From assembly GCF_000514815.1 (NCBI RefSeq), contig NZ_AZWQ01000016.1:122493-186492 (forward strand): DNA of 64,000 nt, given 5' to 3'. This document shows, piece after piece, positions 8,826 through 18,228 of the stretch. Under the pieces are notes generated by a model. That model did no database searches and had not been told where the DNA came from. It worked only from the letters and a program-made list of their open reading frames with translations. Source of the stretch: Salinispora fenicalii (lineage in GTDB: Bacteria; Actinomycetota; Actinomycetes; Mycobacteriales; Micromonosporaceae). How positions within the stretch are numbered: position 1 is the stretch's first letter; each line of letters opens with the position of its first letter. The translations under genes and the position numbers were made by a program.

Positions 8826-9719
8826 ATGACTACCGTTGACCCGCTATGGCGACAAAGGGGGAACTGTTTAGAATGTGCTCAAGTCACAAGGTGTAGCAAC
8901 CTAGGAATGTGTCTTGAAAATCCCACCAATGCCGCTCGGCTAGATTCCGTCACTCGGGCTATCGAATACATGACAGCCAATTTCTCGGAACCTCAGCGCC
9001 TTTCCGACATAGCCCAGGCCGCGTTGCTCAGCCCGTTCCACTTCCATCGGGTGTTCCGGCACGTCACATCCACCACACCGGCACGATTTCTGACCGCACT
9101 GCGGATGGCTCGAGCCCGGAGCATGCTAGTCAATTCGAACCTGTCAGTGACCGAGGTCTGTCTGGGTGTCGGATACTCCGGCCTTGGTACCTTCATCAGC
9201 CAGTTCACCAAGCTGACCGGAATGTCGCCACGACGGTTCCGGTCGGCAATGTCCGTCTTCGGACACATTCGGTTGAGCGAGCTGACCGATCCGGCCGCCG
9301 GGCGCCACTTCGCCCCAGGACCAGTCGGTGCCGTCACCGGCGGGCCGAGCACCGGCGGCTGCGCGGTGCTAGGGCTCTACCGGTCAGAGGAGCCCGACGA
9401 TGTCCCGGTGACCTATGGCGTACTGGAAACCAACCGCCTGAGCCACTTCCGGCCGCTGGCCGACGGGGCGTACCACGCCGTGGCGCTGGGCTTCGACAAC
9501 CGCTCGACGCTGTCCGACGTGCTCGGCGACAACGGCTGGCAGGCGCAATTCGTCGGTACGGGCGACACGCCCATCATCGTCCGCGGCGGACGCACCGACC
9601 GAAGCTTTCAGATCGCGCTTCGATGCCCGCGCCCCATCGATCCTCCCGTGCAGCTCACCTCGGCACTGCTCGCCCTGGCCCAGCGTAGGCAGCCGCCGCT
9701 ACTGAAGACGGGTAGCTGA
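8826..9719 (+). CDS. AraC-type regulator with N-terminal Cys4 motif
   Basis: A 297-residue regulator. Residues 14-30 carry C-x2-C-x5-C-x5-C (NCLECAQVTRCSNLGMCL). The AraC double helix-turn-helix follows at about 43-145 (IEYMTANFSEPQRLSDIAQ, SPFHFHRVFRHV, SVTEVCLGVGYSGLGTFISQF, MSPRRFR). The C-terminal 150 residues form an unassigned effector-like domain, an inverted order for AraC proteins. A full-length paralogue of identical size lies at 26881-27774. Codon 15 is a TTA leucine codon, suggesting bldA-type control. GGAGGG precedes the ATG. It is adjacent to and convergent with the enediyne operon, so it is a likely cluster regulator. The Cys4 could bind metal, an Fe-S cluster or sense redox. 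Confidence 0.88.
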   Translation: MTTVDPLWRQRGNCLECAQVTRCSNLGMCLENPTNAARLDSVTRAIEYMTANFSEPQRLSDIAQAALLSPFHFHRVFRHVTSTTPARFLTALRMARARSMLVNSNLSVTEVCLGVGYSGLGTFISQFTKLTGMSPRRFRSAMSVFGHIRLSELTDPAAGRHFAPGPVGAVTGGPSTGGCAVLGLYRSEEPDDVPVTYGVLETNRLSHFRPLADGAYHAVALGFDNRSTLSDVLGDNGWQAQFVGTGDTPIIVRGGRTDRSFQIALRCPRPIDPPVQLTSALLALAQRRQPPLLKTGS

Positions 9720-9755
9720 CGGGAGCAACCGTTCTCGGCCACAACAGCATGTGGA

Positions 9756-9803
9756 ATCGCTGCGGCACCCGACCCAGGTAAGCGGGTCGGGTGCCGCAGC
9801 GAT
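9756..9803. terminator. Bidirectional terminator between the AraC gene and the thioesterase gene
   Basis: A perfect 20-bp inverted repeat with an 8-base loop, positions 9756-9775 and 9784-9803. It lies between two convergent genes and touches the stop codon of the thioesterase gene. It should insulate the regulator from the enediyne operon. Confidence 0.9.
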
Positions 9804-10219
9804 CACCCGCTGAATGCCGTCAGGGCCACCCGCAGCTCGACCGGCAGGTCAACCGGCACAGGGCCGTCCGGGGTACGACGTAGACACGCCACCGTCTGCT
9901 GGCCCCGAGCGACCTCCCGCCCTCCACGACGGAACTCGAAGTGCATGCCCAGCCGGTGCCCGTGCTGCCCGTCCACGCGCATCCGGACTTCTATCTCATC
10001 TAGGCCGAAGCACTCCTCGTAGTAGTCCATGCCGCACGACACGGTCACCAGGACCAGGTCGCCCCGACGTATTTGATCTAGGACGGCGGGTGCGTGGTCA
10101 CCGAGAAACCGCTCCCGGCAGTGCCCCTGCCAATGTAGGAAGTGCGCGAAGTAGACGTTCCCCACGACATTGGTCTCGTCCAGGGTCACCACGTGTCGAT
10201 GGACGTACCACCTACTCAT
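9803..10219 (-). CDS. Enediyne hot-dog thioesterase (TEBC/E10 family)
   Basis: A 138-residue hot-dog thioesterase of the CalE7/SgcE10/DynE7 type. The N-terminus HVVTLDETNVVGNVYFAHFLHWQGHCRE holds the family's substrate-channel motif. It releases the nascent polyene from PksE and promotes formation of heptaene-type products in characterised enediyne pathways. The start overlaps the PksE stop by 8 bp, so the two are co-translated. It is the last gene of the minus-strand operon and ends at a strong terminator. Confidence 0.95.
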   Translation of the reverse strand: MSRWYVHRHVVTLDETNVVGNVYFAHFLHWQGHCRERFLGDHAPAVLDQIRRGDLVLVTVSCGMDYYEECFGLDEIEVRMRVDGQHGHRLGMHFEFRRGGREVARGQQTVACLRRTPDGPVPVDLPVELRVALTAFSG

Positions 10220-13200
10220 GTCGCCCCAATCTGGTCGCCACCGCCACCACCACCTGCTTCGCCTCTTCGCCCCAGGCCAACGCGGTCGTCACCGCCACGT
10301 CCTGCCCCGTTGAGACGAGCAAGCCGTCCGGCTCCGCCTCGCCGTGCGCCAGTGCCTGGTCCGGATCGACGCCGAGCTTGACCAGAGCCTCCCGAGCGGC
10401 CCACAACCGGGTTGTGGCTACCTCTGGGGCGTCTCCGGTGTGCTGCCGGAGATCGTCCACGGTCACCCGCGCGGAGGCGTCCAGCAACCCTGCCAGCGAC
10501 CGGTCCGTCACCGGCTCCCAGTCCACTCCCACCGGACGGTCACTGAGCGCGACGAGCACCTGCCCGTCGGCGTAGCTCGCGCTGGCATACCGGCCGGGCA
10601 CGTGAAGCGCGCCGGACGGCTTGTGGCCCAGCTCCGACTCGGGCAGGGCGAGATGCTGAGCCACCAGACCGCGCGCACCCTCCGTCTCGCGCCGGCCCGC
10701 TCCCACGACGAACTCAACTGCGTCGACCGCACCGACCTCGATTAACCGACGACTCAGCCACGGAGCAACCAGTTCCACGCCAAGTCGGCCGCAGTCCCGG
10801 GCCGCGATGAACTCCGGGTTCTCGCCGACCGCTCGCAGCCGCAAGCCCCGCCACCGCGCTACCGGACTACCGGAGCGGGTGACGTCGACGTCGAAAACGT
10901 ACTCGTCCGCGCTATGCCACATCTCCCACGCCTCGACGGTGAGTAGACCGCGCAGTGGCTGCCAAACGACCACCTCGGCCGCACCCACCGGCAGTACCCG
11001 GCGGTGCGGCGCACAGGCGAGCAGCGTGTGAATCACCGCGTCGTGCCCACCCGGGCAACCGAGCAGCAGATCCTGACCGAGGAACGACGCGAACCAGCGC
11101 TCCGAATCGCTGGCCTCGATCACCGCGCGCACCCCGAACGCCGAAACCGATTCCGCGCAGACGAGACGACGCATCTGTCCCTTATGAAAGAGCACCGATT
11201 CATACCAGGGATGAGCGACGTTCTCCTCCGGTCCGGCCGTCTCCACCCGCGAGCACGGCCGGGACTCCTCGCCGCCCCCCGCGCTACTCGCCGGGGGCGC
11301 CGGGAGTTGTCCGACCACCGTCCCGCTAAACCGGTCAGTAGCGAAACCGTCGGTGTCCGCGCGAATCACCACTGCGACATCCGTCCCGCCCACATCGGCC
11401 AGCGCCGCCACCCGAATCCGCCTCGTGTGGAGCTCGGGAATGTCGATCGGCGCGGCGAAGCGGACGTCCCGAATCGCCCAACCGGCCCGGTTCCCGAGGG
11501 TTAACGACGCCAGCTGCACCATTGCCTCCAGACCCAGCACGGCGGGCAGCAGCGACACATCGCCGACACGGTGATCCCGTAAATACGGGTCCGCGCCGGC
11601 CGACAAGACCGCCTCGGTCACCGTGGCAACCTGTCCAATCCGGCTGACCATGACTTCAGCGAAGCGCAGTCGACCCAAATCGGGAGCGTCAGGGGCGGGC
11701 TGTGGACTCAACGTGGCGGATTCGGGAAACGCCGCCGTACACAGCACGGTCACCGGAGCGGTCGGATCGGTGAGGATTCGCCACAGCGCCGCGACACCGT
11801 CATCGGGGGCGATGCCGCCAACCCCGCGCCTACGCAGCGAATCGAGTACGTCTAGACGGACCCCCATACCGATCCCGGACCAGACCGACCACTCGATGAC
11901 GTGCGCCCGAACCGCCGGGTGATCGCCGGCCCACCGTTCCACCTCATGACGCAGCCAGTCGTTACCGACACAGTAGGCGGCCTGCCCGGCCAACCCCTGA
12001 CGGCCGATGATGGAGCCAAACGCCAGCACCAGACGTAGGTCCGGCCCCGCGGCGGTGAGCAGTGACTTGAGCCCGTCCACCTTGCCGCCCAGGTGATCCT
12101 GAAGCTCCTTCGCCGAGACCTGTGAAAGCTGCGCCGGCCGGTTAATTCCGGCACCATGCACAACCGCCCGGACCGCGCCGAGCCGCCCCGCACCGGCCAC
12201 CACCGCCCGTACCGCCTCGGGGTCGGTCAGATCGGCTCGCTCATAGTGCAGCCGGTCGTCGCCGAGGACCACACTCAGCCGCCGCAGCGCTTCGCCCGTT
12301 TCGGCGTCCTCAATGGGGCGCCGCCCGAGGACCAAGAGCCGACATCCGGTTCGTTCGGCGATCGCCGCCGCGGCGAAAGCCGTGATGCCAGTGGCACCAC
12401 CGGTGACGATACACAGATCGTCGGGGCCGAGCGGCACCTCCCGCGACCCGTCGGCCGGGCGATGCAGGGAGGTGACCAGCCGCTGGACGCCGCGGGGCCC
12501 GACCCGTAGCTCCCCGTATCCGGCCGGCACCGCCAACACGGCCAGCCTCGTGATGTCTTCAGGGGAGGTAGCTTCGAGCACTGTCACCGCGCTGCCCGGA
12601 AGTTCTGCCGCGACCGAACGGCCGACAGCGGCGGCGGCGGGATGGCCGTCGTGCACGATCGCCAGCCGGGCCGGCTGCTCGACGGCGATCCGCGTCAGGG
12701 CGGCAGCTACCTCCACGGGTCCGTCGTCTGGGCCGAGTGCGACAGCTAGTCCGTGCGACGCTGCTGTCTGCTCAGACACGGCGGGGAAGACCGCGTGCAA
12801 GGGGTGGCCCACCGGGGCCTCGACCCGCCACCGTACGCCGCTGGTGGCCATCACAGTGTTCTCCACCGGCACCCAGTCGTGCCGGAACAGCCGTACCCAG
12901 GGTGCTACGCCCTGGACCGGTTCCTCCTCATCATCAGCGGCGGGCAGCTGTGCGAGCACCTCCGCCGCCTCGGCGACGGTCGCCTCGGCCAGCGACAGTG
13001 GCGCAGAAGGTGGCTGCCGGCCCATCGCCGATGCGACCGCGGCGACGGTGCGGGCGATCCGCAGTGAGTTCAGATGCAGGTCACCGAGGAGTCTGGTTGC
13101 CGGGGCAATGCTCGTCACCGGTAGTTCCAGCTCGGTGGCGAGGTGGGCGCGCAGCTGGTGGAATGGGTCCACCTCGGGTGGAGTCGGCGCCGGCCGAGCG

Positions 13201-16019
13201 GAGGTGGTCCTCACCACCGCATCTGCCACGCTCGACAGCTGCTCGACTCGACCCGGATGGGGAACGGGTTCCGCGTCGGTCGACACCGATCCCGCCCCGG
13301 GCAGCCCGGCGGCGGAGATGCCGGAACCACACGGGCTGCTGAGAAATGACATGGCCGTCCCTGGCCGGAGCGGGCGATAGAGCCGCCCCGCGTACCAGGC
13401 GGTGAGATCGCCAGCGCCGGCGGCAACGACAGCAGCGGTGGCGAGGGCAAGTGAACGGGCTGAACCCCCGCAGTCCAGGCTGACCGCCGGTACGGCCGAG
13501 AACCTGGCAGCAAGCCGGGACAGCATGGTCCCCGGACCTGCCTCGACGAGCAGGTCACACTGTTGGCCAAGCGCGCGAGCTGCAGCGACGAACCGCACCG
13601 GGGCGGTGAGCTGATGGGTGAGCAGGGCCACCAGGTCGTCGCTTTCGCGCAACGCCTCTCCGGTCACGCTGGATACGACCGGCCACGACCGTCGGGGAAA
13701 TCCGACCATGTTCAGCTCGGCGGCCCAGGCCGGCTGGGCAGGTCCCATCGCCGGGCTGTGGAAGCCGTACGACACCGGTAGTCGAACCGCCTCGATGCCG
13801 CTGTCCCGTAGTGCCGCCTCCAACCCGGCAAGGTTCTCGTCGGCGCCGGCGAGCACGGTACGGTCCGGAGCGTTGAGGGCCGACACCACAAGACCGTGCT
13901 CGGTCGCCAACCGGACCGCCCGCGCCTCGTCGACGGAGAGACTCACCATGCCCGTGCCCGCCATACCGTGCCGCGCCATGACGCGGCCCCTGACGGCGAC
14001 CAACTGGATAAGCCGGTCCATGTCCACAGCACCAGCCCAGGCAAGGGCGGTCAACTCGCCGAGGCTGTGCCCGACCGCACCGACTGGGGCGCAGCCGAGT
14101 TGATCCAGCCAGGCCAGCCCGAGGAGTGACTGCCACACCACGGCGGGTTGTGCCGCCTCGGTGCCGGATGCCCCGGTGTCCGCGGGCCGTTCGGGCAACT
14201 CGCGGAGTAGCCGGGCCAGTGGGCCGGGGTCGTGCCGCACAGGGGCGCCTTGGCCGGGCAGGAGCAGCCCCACTCGCGCCGGCGGTCCACCACCCAACGC
14301 CACGCCGGCGCTCTCATCGACCAGGACGCGGCCGTTCCACGTAGCTAACAACCTGGCCGCGGCGCGGGCCGCGGCGGTCAGCTCGTCGGCGTCCTGGACG
14401 ACCAGGGCGCAGCGGATCCTGGCTGTTCCCCCGGCTGCAGCGCTGAGAGTCGCCGCGACGTCACCGACCTCGGCGTCGCTAAGCATCGCGCCCCAGTCGA
14501 CAAGACGGTCGAGTTGCTTGGTCAACTCACCTCGGTCGGCGGCTTCGAGCAGCACGATCTCCGGTTGGATCGGGGGGTGTGCCCAGGCCTGGGCCGAGGC
14601 GGAAATCCGGCGGTGGCCGGCAGCGGCACCGGACGCGCCGCTCTCCACCACGACGTGACTGTTGATCCCGCCGAACCCCATCGCGGAGACGCCGGCTGTC
14701 AGCCGGTGGCCCCGCCACGGCTCCGGCTCGTCGAGCACTCGCAAGGTGGCGTCTGCCCCGCGAAGCAGGGGGTGCGGTGTGTGGCAGCCTGTGGTCGGCG
14801 GAAGAATCCGGTGATACACGGCGAGAACAGTCTTGATCAGTGCCGCCGCGCCAGCGGCCGCCTTCGTGTGGCCGATGTTTGCCTTCACTGAGCCGAGCGC
14901 CGCGGCGCCGGTCGCATCGCGCCGAATTCGGGTCAGCGTTTCCAGCTCGACCCGATCGCCGACCGCGGTTCCGGTGCCATGCCCCTCGATGAGGCCGACG
15001 TGCTCCGGTTTCACCCCGGCCGCCTGATATGCCCGCCGCAGTGCCAGCGCCTGCCCGCCCATGTCCGGCCGGGTCAAGCCCCCGGACCCATCCGAAGACG
15101 TCGCCCAGCCGGTCAGCTTCGCGTAGACACGCAGTCCACGCCGTTGCGCCTCGTCGGCGCGCATGAGGGCAACGATGCCGCACCCCTCCCCCGGCAGGAA
15201 GCCAGTGGGTTGCTCGTCATACACACGCATCTGCCCGTGGGCGAGCGCGCCGAGGCGGGCGAAGCCGATCATCTCCAGCGGGTCCAGGGACAGGTCGACA
15301 CCACCGGCGAGGGCGAAGTCCAGCTCGCCGGAGAGCAACGCGTTGGCCGCGGTGATGACGGCGAGCAAACTCGACGCGCAGGCACCATCGACTGTGTATC
15401 CAGTACCGTGAAAGTCAAAGTGGTTGCAGATGCGGCCAGCGATGGTGTTACTCAGTGCCCCTGCCAGTGACTCGTCGCCCGGCTCCGGGAATGCAGCGGC
15501 GATCCGGTGCCAGGCCTGATCGAGTACTTGTGCGGCGACCGCGGAATCCACTCTGGTGTCGTGTAAGGCGGCCTCCACCGATCGGCGAACAAACGGCCAG
15601 TGCATCCGCACCAGGCCCGCCCGGCTGAATTCGCCGGTGAGCGAGTTGCCGAGCACAACACCGACGCGGTCGGCGTCCAGGTCGGCGCCCCCGGGGAATC
15701 CGGCGTCCGCCAGGGCCGCCCCTGCCGTCTCCAACGCCAGCCAATGCGCATGATCCGCAGCTCGCCAGCCAACCCCGGACACGCGGAAGGCCTCGCGGTC
15801 GAAGTGCCAGTCCCGTAGCAGTGCGGCGCGGCGGACGTACGTCGAATCCGGCGCGTGCGGCGCTCCGAGCCGGTGCGCGGGGTCCAGCCGCTCGGCCGGG
15901 ATCGCCCGAAATGCGCGGCGGCGGGCCAACACCGAGCGCCACAGTTGCGTGGGATCGTCGGCATCGGGATAGCGGCAAGCCATGCCGACCACCGCGATCT
16001 GCCGTTCGTTCGCCCTCAT
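10212..16019 (-). CDS. pksE: Iterative enediyne polyketide synthase PksE (KS-AT-ACP-KR-DH-PPT)
   Basis: A 1935-residue enediyne PKS, the usual length. KS has Cys214 (TVDGACASS), then EGHGTGTAVGD and NIGHTKAAAG. AT has GHSLGELTALAW. The central ACP has LLGDLHLNSLRIAR with the carrier Ser. KR has VTGGATGITAFAAAA, then SIIGRQGLAGQAAYCVGNDW. DH has LRDHRVGDVSLLPAVLGLEAM. The C-terminal phosphopantetheinyl transferase has VGVDWEPV and WAAREALVK and would self-activate the ACP. The ATG at 16019 overlaps the UnbU stop by ATGA. A longer in-frame extension to 16190 lies inside unbU and is rejected. It makes the polyene precursor of the warhead. Nine- versus ten-membered class cannot be judged here. 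Confidence 0.98.
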   Translation of the reverse strand: MRANERQIAVVGMACRYPDADDPTQLWRSVLARRRAFRAIPAERLDPAHRLGAPHAPDSTYVRRAALLRDWHFDREAFRVSGVGWRAADHAHWLALETAGAALADAGFPGGADLDADRVGVVLGNSLTGEFSRAGLVRMHWPFVRRSVEAALHDTRVDSAVAAQVLDQAWHRIAAAFPEPGDESLAGALSNTIAGRICNHFDFHGTGYTVDGACASSLLAVITAANALLSGELDFALAGGVDLSLDPLEMIGFARLGALAHGQMRVYDEQPTGFLPGEGCGIVALMRADEAQRRGLRVYAKLTGWATSSDGSGGLTRPDMGGQALALRRAYQAAGVKPEHVGLIEGHGTGTAVGDRVELETLTRIRRDATGAAALGSVKANIGHTKAAAGAAALIKTVLAVYHRILPPTTGCHTPHPLLRGADATLRVLDEPEPWRGHRLTAGVSAMGFGGINSHVVVESGASGAAAGHRRISASAQAWAHPPIQPEIVLLEAADRGELTKQLDRLVDWGAMLSDAEVGDVAATLSAAAGGTARIRCALVVQDADELTAAARAAARLLATWNGRVLVDESAGVALGGGPPARVGLLLPGQGAPVRHDPGPLARLLRELPERPADTGASGTEAAQPAVVWQSLLGLAWLDQLGCAPVGAVGHSLGELTALAWAGAVDMDRLIQLVAVRGRVMARHGMAGTGMVSLSVDEARAVRLATEHGLVVSALNAPDRTVLAGADENLAGLEAALRDSGIEAVRLPVSYGFHSPAMGPAQPAWAAELNMVGFPRRSWPVVSSVTGEALRESDDLVALLTHQLTAPVRFVAAARALGQQCDLLVEAGPGTMLSRLAARFSAVPAVSLDCGGSARSLALATAAVVAAGAGDLTAWYAGRLYRPLRPGTAMSFLSSPCGSGISAAGLPGAGSVSTDAEPVPHPGRVEQLSSVADAVVRTTSARPAPTPPEVDPFHQLRAHLATELELPVTSIAPATRLLGDLHLNSLRIARTVAAVASAMGRQPPSAPLSLAEATVAEAAEVLAQLPAADDEEEPVQGVAPWVRLFRHDWVPVENTVMATSGVRWRVEAPVGHPLHAVFPAVSEQTAASHGLAVALGPDDGPVEVAAALTRIAVEQPARLAIVHDGHPAAAAVGRSVAAELPGSAVTVLEATSPEDITRLAVLAVPAGYGELRVGPRGVQRLVTSLHRPADGSREVPLGPDDLCIVTGGATGITAFAAAAIAERTGCRLLVLGRRPIEDAETGEALRRLSVVLGDDRLHYERADLTDPEAVRAVVAGAGRLGAVRAVVHGAGINRPAQLSQVSAKELQDHLGGKVDGLKSLLTAAGPDLRLVLAFGSIIGRQGLAGQAAYCVGNDWLRHEVERWAGDHPAVRAHVIEWSVWSGIGMGVRLDVLDSLRRRGVGGIAPDDGVAALWRILTDPTAPVTVLCTAAFPESATLSPQPAPDAPDLGRLRFAEVMVSRIGQVATVTEAVLSAGADPYLRDHRVGDVSLLPAVLGLEAMVQLASLTLGNRAGWAIRDVRFAAPIDIPELHTRRIRVAALADVGGTDVAVVIRADTDGFATDRFSGTVVGQLPAPPASSAGGGEESRPCSRVETAGPEENVAHPWYESVLFHKGQMRRLVCAESVSAFGVRAVIEASDSERWFASFLGQDLLLGCPGGHDAVIHTLLACAPHRRVLPVGAAEVVVWQPLRGLLTVEAWEMWHSADEYVFDVDVTRSGSPVARWRGLRLRAVGENPEFIAARDCGRLGVELVAPWLSRRLIEVGAVDAVEFVVGAGRRETEGARGLVAQHLALPESELGHKPSGALHVPGRYASASYADGQVLVALSDRPVGVDWEPVTDRSLAGLLDASARVTVDDLRQHTGDAPEVATTRLWAAREALVKLGVDPDQALAHGEAEPDGLLVSTGQDVAVTTALAWGEEAKQVVVAVATRLGRHE

Positions 16020-16930
16020 GCGGCTGCCTTCCCCAGGCGAGTCCGCCGGGCCCGAATCAGCCGGTGGCGATCGACCAGCAGCAGGCCCGCCCGAAGGGTG
16101 CAGGTGATGACCAGAGCGAGGAACAGTCCGTACGAGACGTGTGCAAGTACCAGCAGGCCGTAGACGGCCGCGGTGCACAGCCCGAACCACACCTGATTGC
16201 CCCGGGCACGGGGTGTGGTACCAGGATCAGTGATCATGTAATTGGTGAAAAGGATGAAGGCCAGGCCAGTCATCGGCAGTAGCGCGGCGACGAAGTCGTG
16301 GTCGAAGAGGACCGCTCGCAGTAGCGCCTGCCCGACGAAGCCGGCCAGCCAACCCAGGATCAGCGGCATCTTTCCAGTGAGCTTGCCGTTGAGCAGCGTG
16401 CCGGCCATGAGGACGCCGAGCGGCAGCAGCCAATCCAGCGCCCCGGAGATCCCAGCGGTGAAATGATAGGGCGGCGCGATGCTGACCCAGGGAAAGAGCA
16501 GGAGAGTCAGCGCGATGCCGGCGTTGGAGGGGTTGAGCACGTGCCGCGGCCGACCATCGACTCGGATCCGCAGGATGTGCCGGGAGGCCACCGCCGTGGC
16601 GATGGCGAACAGGTACGGCCAGGGCGAGGAGTTGCCGTAGAGCAGCATCGCGCAGGCCAGCGCGCCGATGTGGGTGGGTAGGAGGTAGTCCACCAGCTGC
16701 CCGAAGCCACCGAGGAAGGCCGCCGGGCGCCGTTCGACACGGGCTTGGAACGTTTCCAGAGTCAGATCAAGGGCATAACCCAGCAGAAGGGTCAAAACCG
16801 GCGTCACTGGTGCCTGCTCGAACCCGAGGAAGAGGTGGCCGAGCAGGGTGAGAATCGTGATGGACAGGGCGAAGCGACGCAGGGCTTTTACTCGGAGCTC
16901 TCCCGGAGCAGTGGATATCACAGCGCACAC
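16016..16930 (-). CDS. unbU: Enediyne core membrane protein UnbU
   Basis: A 304-residue integral membrane protein with about seven to eight hydrophobic helices and a conserved RHILRIRVDGRPRHVLNPSNAGIAL region, characteristic of UnbU/E5. It resembles RnfD/NqrB-like proteins in the Asn-Pro-Ser-Asn motif, where flavin attaches in that family. Whether flavin binds here is unknown. It is part of the conserved unbL-unbV-unbU-pksE-tebC warhead cassette. It is coupled by ATGA to pksE. The start is a GTG at 16930, or an in-frame GTG at 16921. Confidence 0.93.
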   Translation of the reverse strand: MCAVISTAPGELRVKALRRFALSITILTLLGHLFLGFEQAPVTPVLTLLLGYALDLTLETFQARVERRPAAFLGGFGQLVDYLLPTHIGALACAMLLYGNSSPWPYLFAIATAVASRHILRIRVDGRPRHVLNPSNAGIALTLLLFPWVSIAPPYHFTAGISGALDWLLPLGVLMAGTLLNGKLTGKMPLILGWLAGFVGQALLRAVLFDHDFVAALLPMTGLAFILFTNYMITDPGTTPRARGNQVWFGLCTAAVYGLLVLAHVSYGLFLALVITCTLRAGLLLVDRHRLIRARRTRLGKAAA

Positions 16931-17222
16931 CGTTTCGTCGGCGGGTGAGACGGGGCTGAAGGGCCGCTTAGCCGGCTAGCGCGTTGGGGAGAACAGCGCC
17001 CGGCCGGCGCGACGGATTTCGGTATCTCTGTCATTTCTGCGCCATCCCTCTCTGACTATCCGCGTATAAGCGCCGCTCGTCGCGAAGAGTCGGAAGCAAT
17101 CGGTCCCGGTGCGGCCGCATTCCTACGGCAATCGGAAAGTCCGTTGTAGATCGCTTAACCCCCGGCGTACTTCTTCCGCCTTGCGCTACGTCGATGGTCG
17201 ACGCACACAAGAGATCAGTCGG
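16931..17222. other. Intergenic region upstream of unbU
   Basis: About 290 bp without a gene, in which the otherwise tight operon opens up. It could hold an internal promoter for unbU-pksE-thioesterase. No clear promoter elements were found. Confidence 0.35.
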
Positions 17223-17669
17223 TCACGGATCGTTCGGCAGGTCATACCGGCGTCGGTCCCGGCTGGCCTGCAGGTCGGACCGCAGCTGCATGACCTGCCC
17301 GCGCAGCTCGCCAATGATCAGCTGTGCACTCTCCCGGACGCTGGCCACCTCATCTCGCGCCTCTTGGCGAATTCGGGCAATCTCGGCCCGGTGCTCTTGG
17401 AGTAGGCGCTGACGGTCGTCCCGGGCCTCGTCGAGGGTGCGCTGCCAGCGTTCCAACAGCTCGTTTCGTTCCGAGATGATCGCGGCCCGGGCCTTTTCGT
17501 GGGCCGCGGACAGGGCCTGCTCTACAACGAGGGCGTCGTCGCGCGCTTCCTCGGCGAGACGGGCCTCCTCGCGGCCGCGCTCAACCTTGGTGACGTGCCG
17601 GGTGCCCAGGTAGGTCAGGATCGCGGTGCAGACGGCAGCGATGGGTGTTCCCAGGGACTGCCAGTCCAC
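17223..17669 (-). CDS. Small membrane-anchored coiled-coil protein (holin-like)
   Basis: A 148-residue protein. One N-terminal transmembrane segment (IAAVCTAILTYLG) is followed by about 110 residues of charged heptad sequence rich in Glu, Arg, Ala and Gln, predicted as a long coiled coil. GGAGGAG precedes the GTG at 17669. A TTG at 17675 would overlap the Shine-Dalgarno. Such proteins are common near actinophage lysis genes. Here it sits between the SelA-like gene and unbU in the same direction. It is not part of the canonical warhead cassette, and its function is unknown. Confidence 0.65.
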   Translation of the reverse strand: MDWQSLGTPIAAVCTAILTYLGTRHVTKVERGREEARLAEEARDDALVVEQALSAAHEKARAAIISERNELLERWQRTLDEARDDRQRLLQEHRAEIARIRQEARDEVASVRESAQLIIGELRGQVMQLRSDLQASRDRRRYDLPNDP

Positions 17670-17726
17670 CGTCAACTCCTCCGGTTCACACTCGACTCTG
17701 GCCTCCGCACACGCGACGATCCGTGG

Positions 17727-18145
17727 TCAGTTCGTCGCGAACCAAGCGAGGGCCAGCTTGGAAAGCCAGATAGCAGACCGCCAGTCGGCCAGCATCGACT
17801 CCACGGCCGCGAACACCCGCCAGCTCGCCACCAGCCTTGCCGCGCCCCGGGGCCCCGTGATCGGGAAGGTCAGAGTCGTAGCCCCAGACCCGGGCGGTGT
17901 CGGCATACCGGCAGGAACTTCCTTAACCACAGCCGGCCCGGCACCGGCACCACCTCGACATCGAGCAGGTGGCACCGGATGCCAGACAATCTGGCCTGGG
18001 CCGTCGGCTGGGCGTATCGCAGGCAAATCAGGAGGGCTATGGACCTCTTGGCCGTGGTGAGCGGCCTCTGTCGGTCCCGCTCACTCGTCCAGGTGCCCGC
18101 CGGCAGATTCCGTGCGCGATGGCCAGGGCTCACCGAACCAGACAT
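17727..18145 (-). pseudogene. Possible degenerate ORF between the SelA-like and coiled-coil genes
   Basis: Two overlapping minus-strand frames (17727-18026 and 17870-18145) share this stretch, and neither is convincing alone. The C-terminal part of the first, ending SMLADWRSAIWLSKLALAWFATN, has a plausible amphipathic or membrane helix, but codon bias is weak and no start has a good ribosome site. It may be the remnant of a small gene that entered together with the coiled-coil protein. This is a weak call. Confidence 0.25.
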
Positions 18146-18228
18146 TCGCTGCCTCCGTCACCTGAGCGTGCGACTCCTTTCTACGCGTCGCCGGGCCAAG
18201 GCGACTTCTCGCGGATTGTCCTTGCTGA

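Noticed and set aside
12313..13380. Long plus-strand ORF antisense to pksE
   Set aside because: A shadow frame caused by strong GC3 bias. The product is low-complexity Ser/Arg/Pro and the opposite strand encodes well-conserved PKS domains.
16020..16190. 57-residue N-terminal extension of PksE
   Set aside because: It overlaps unbU in another frame and lies before the conserved KS start. The ATGA junction at 16016-16019 is the natural start.
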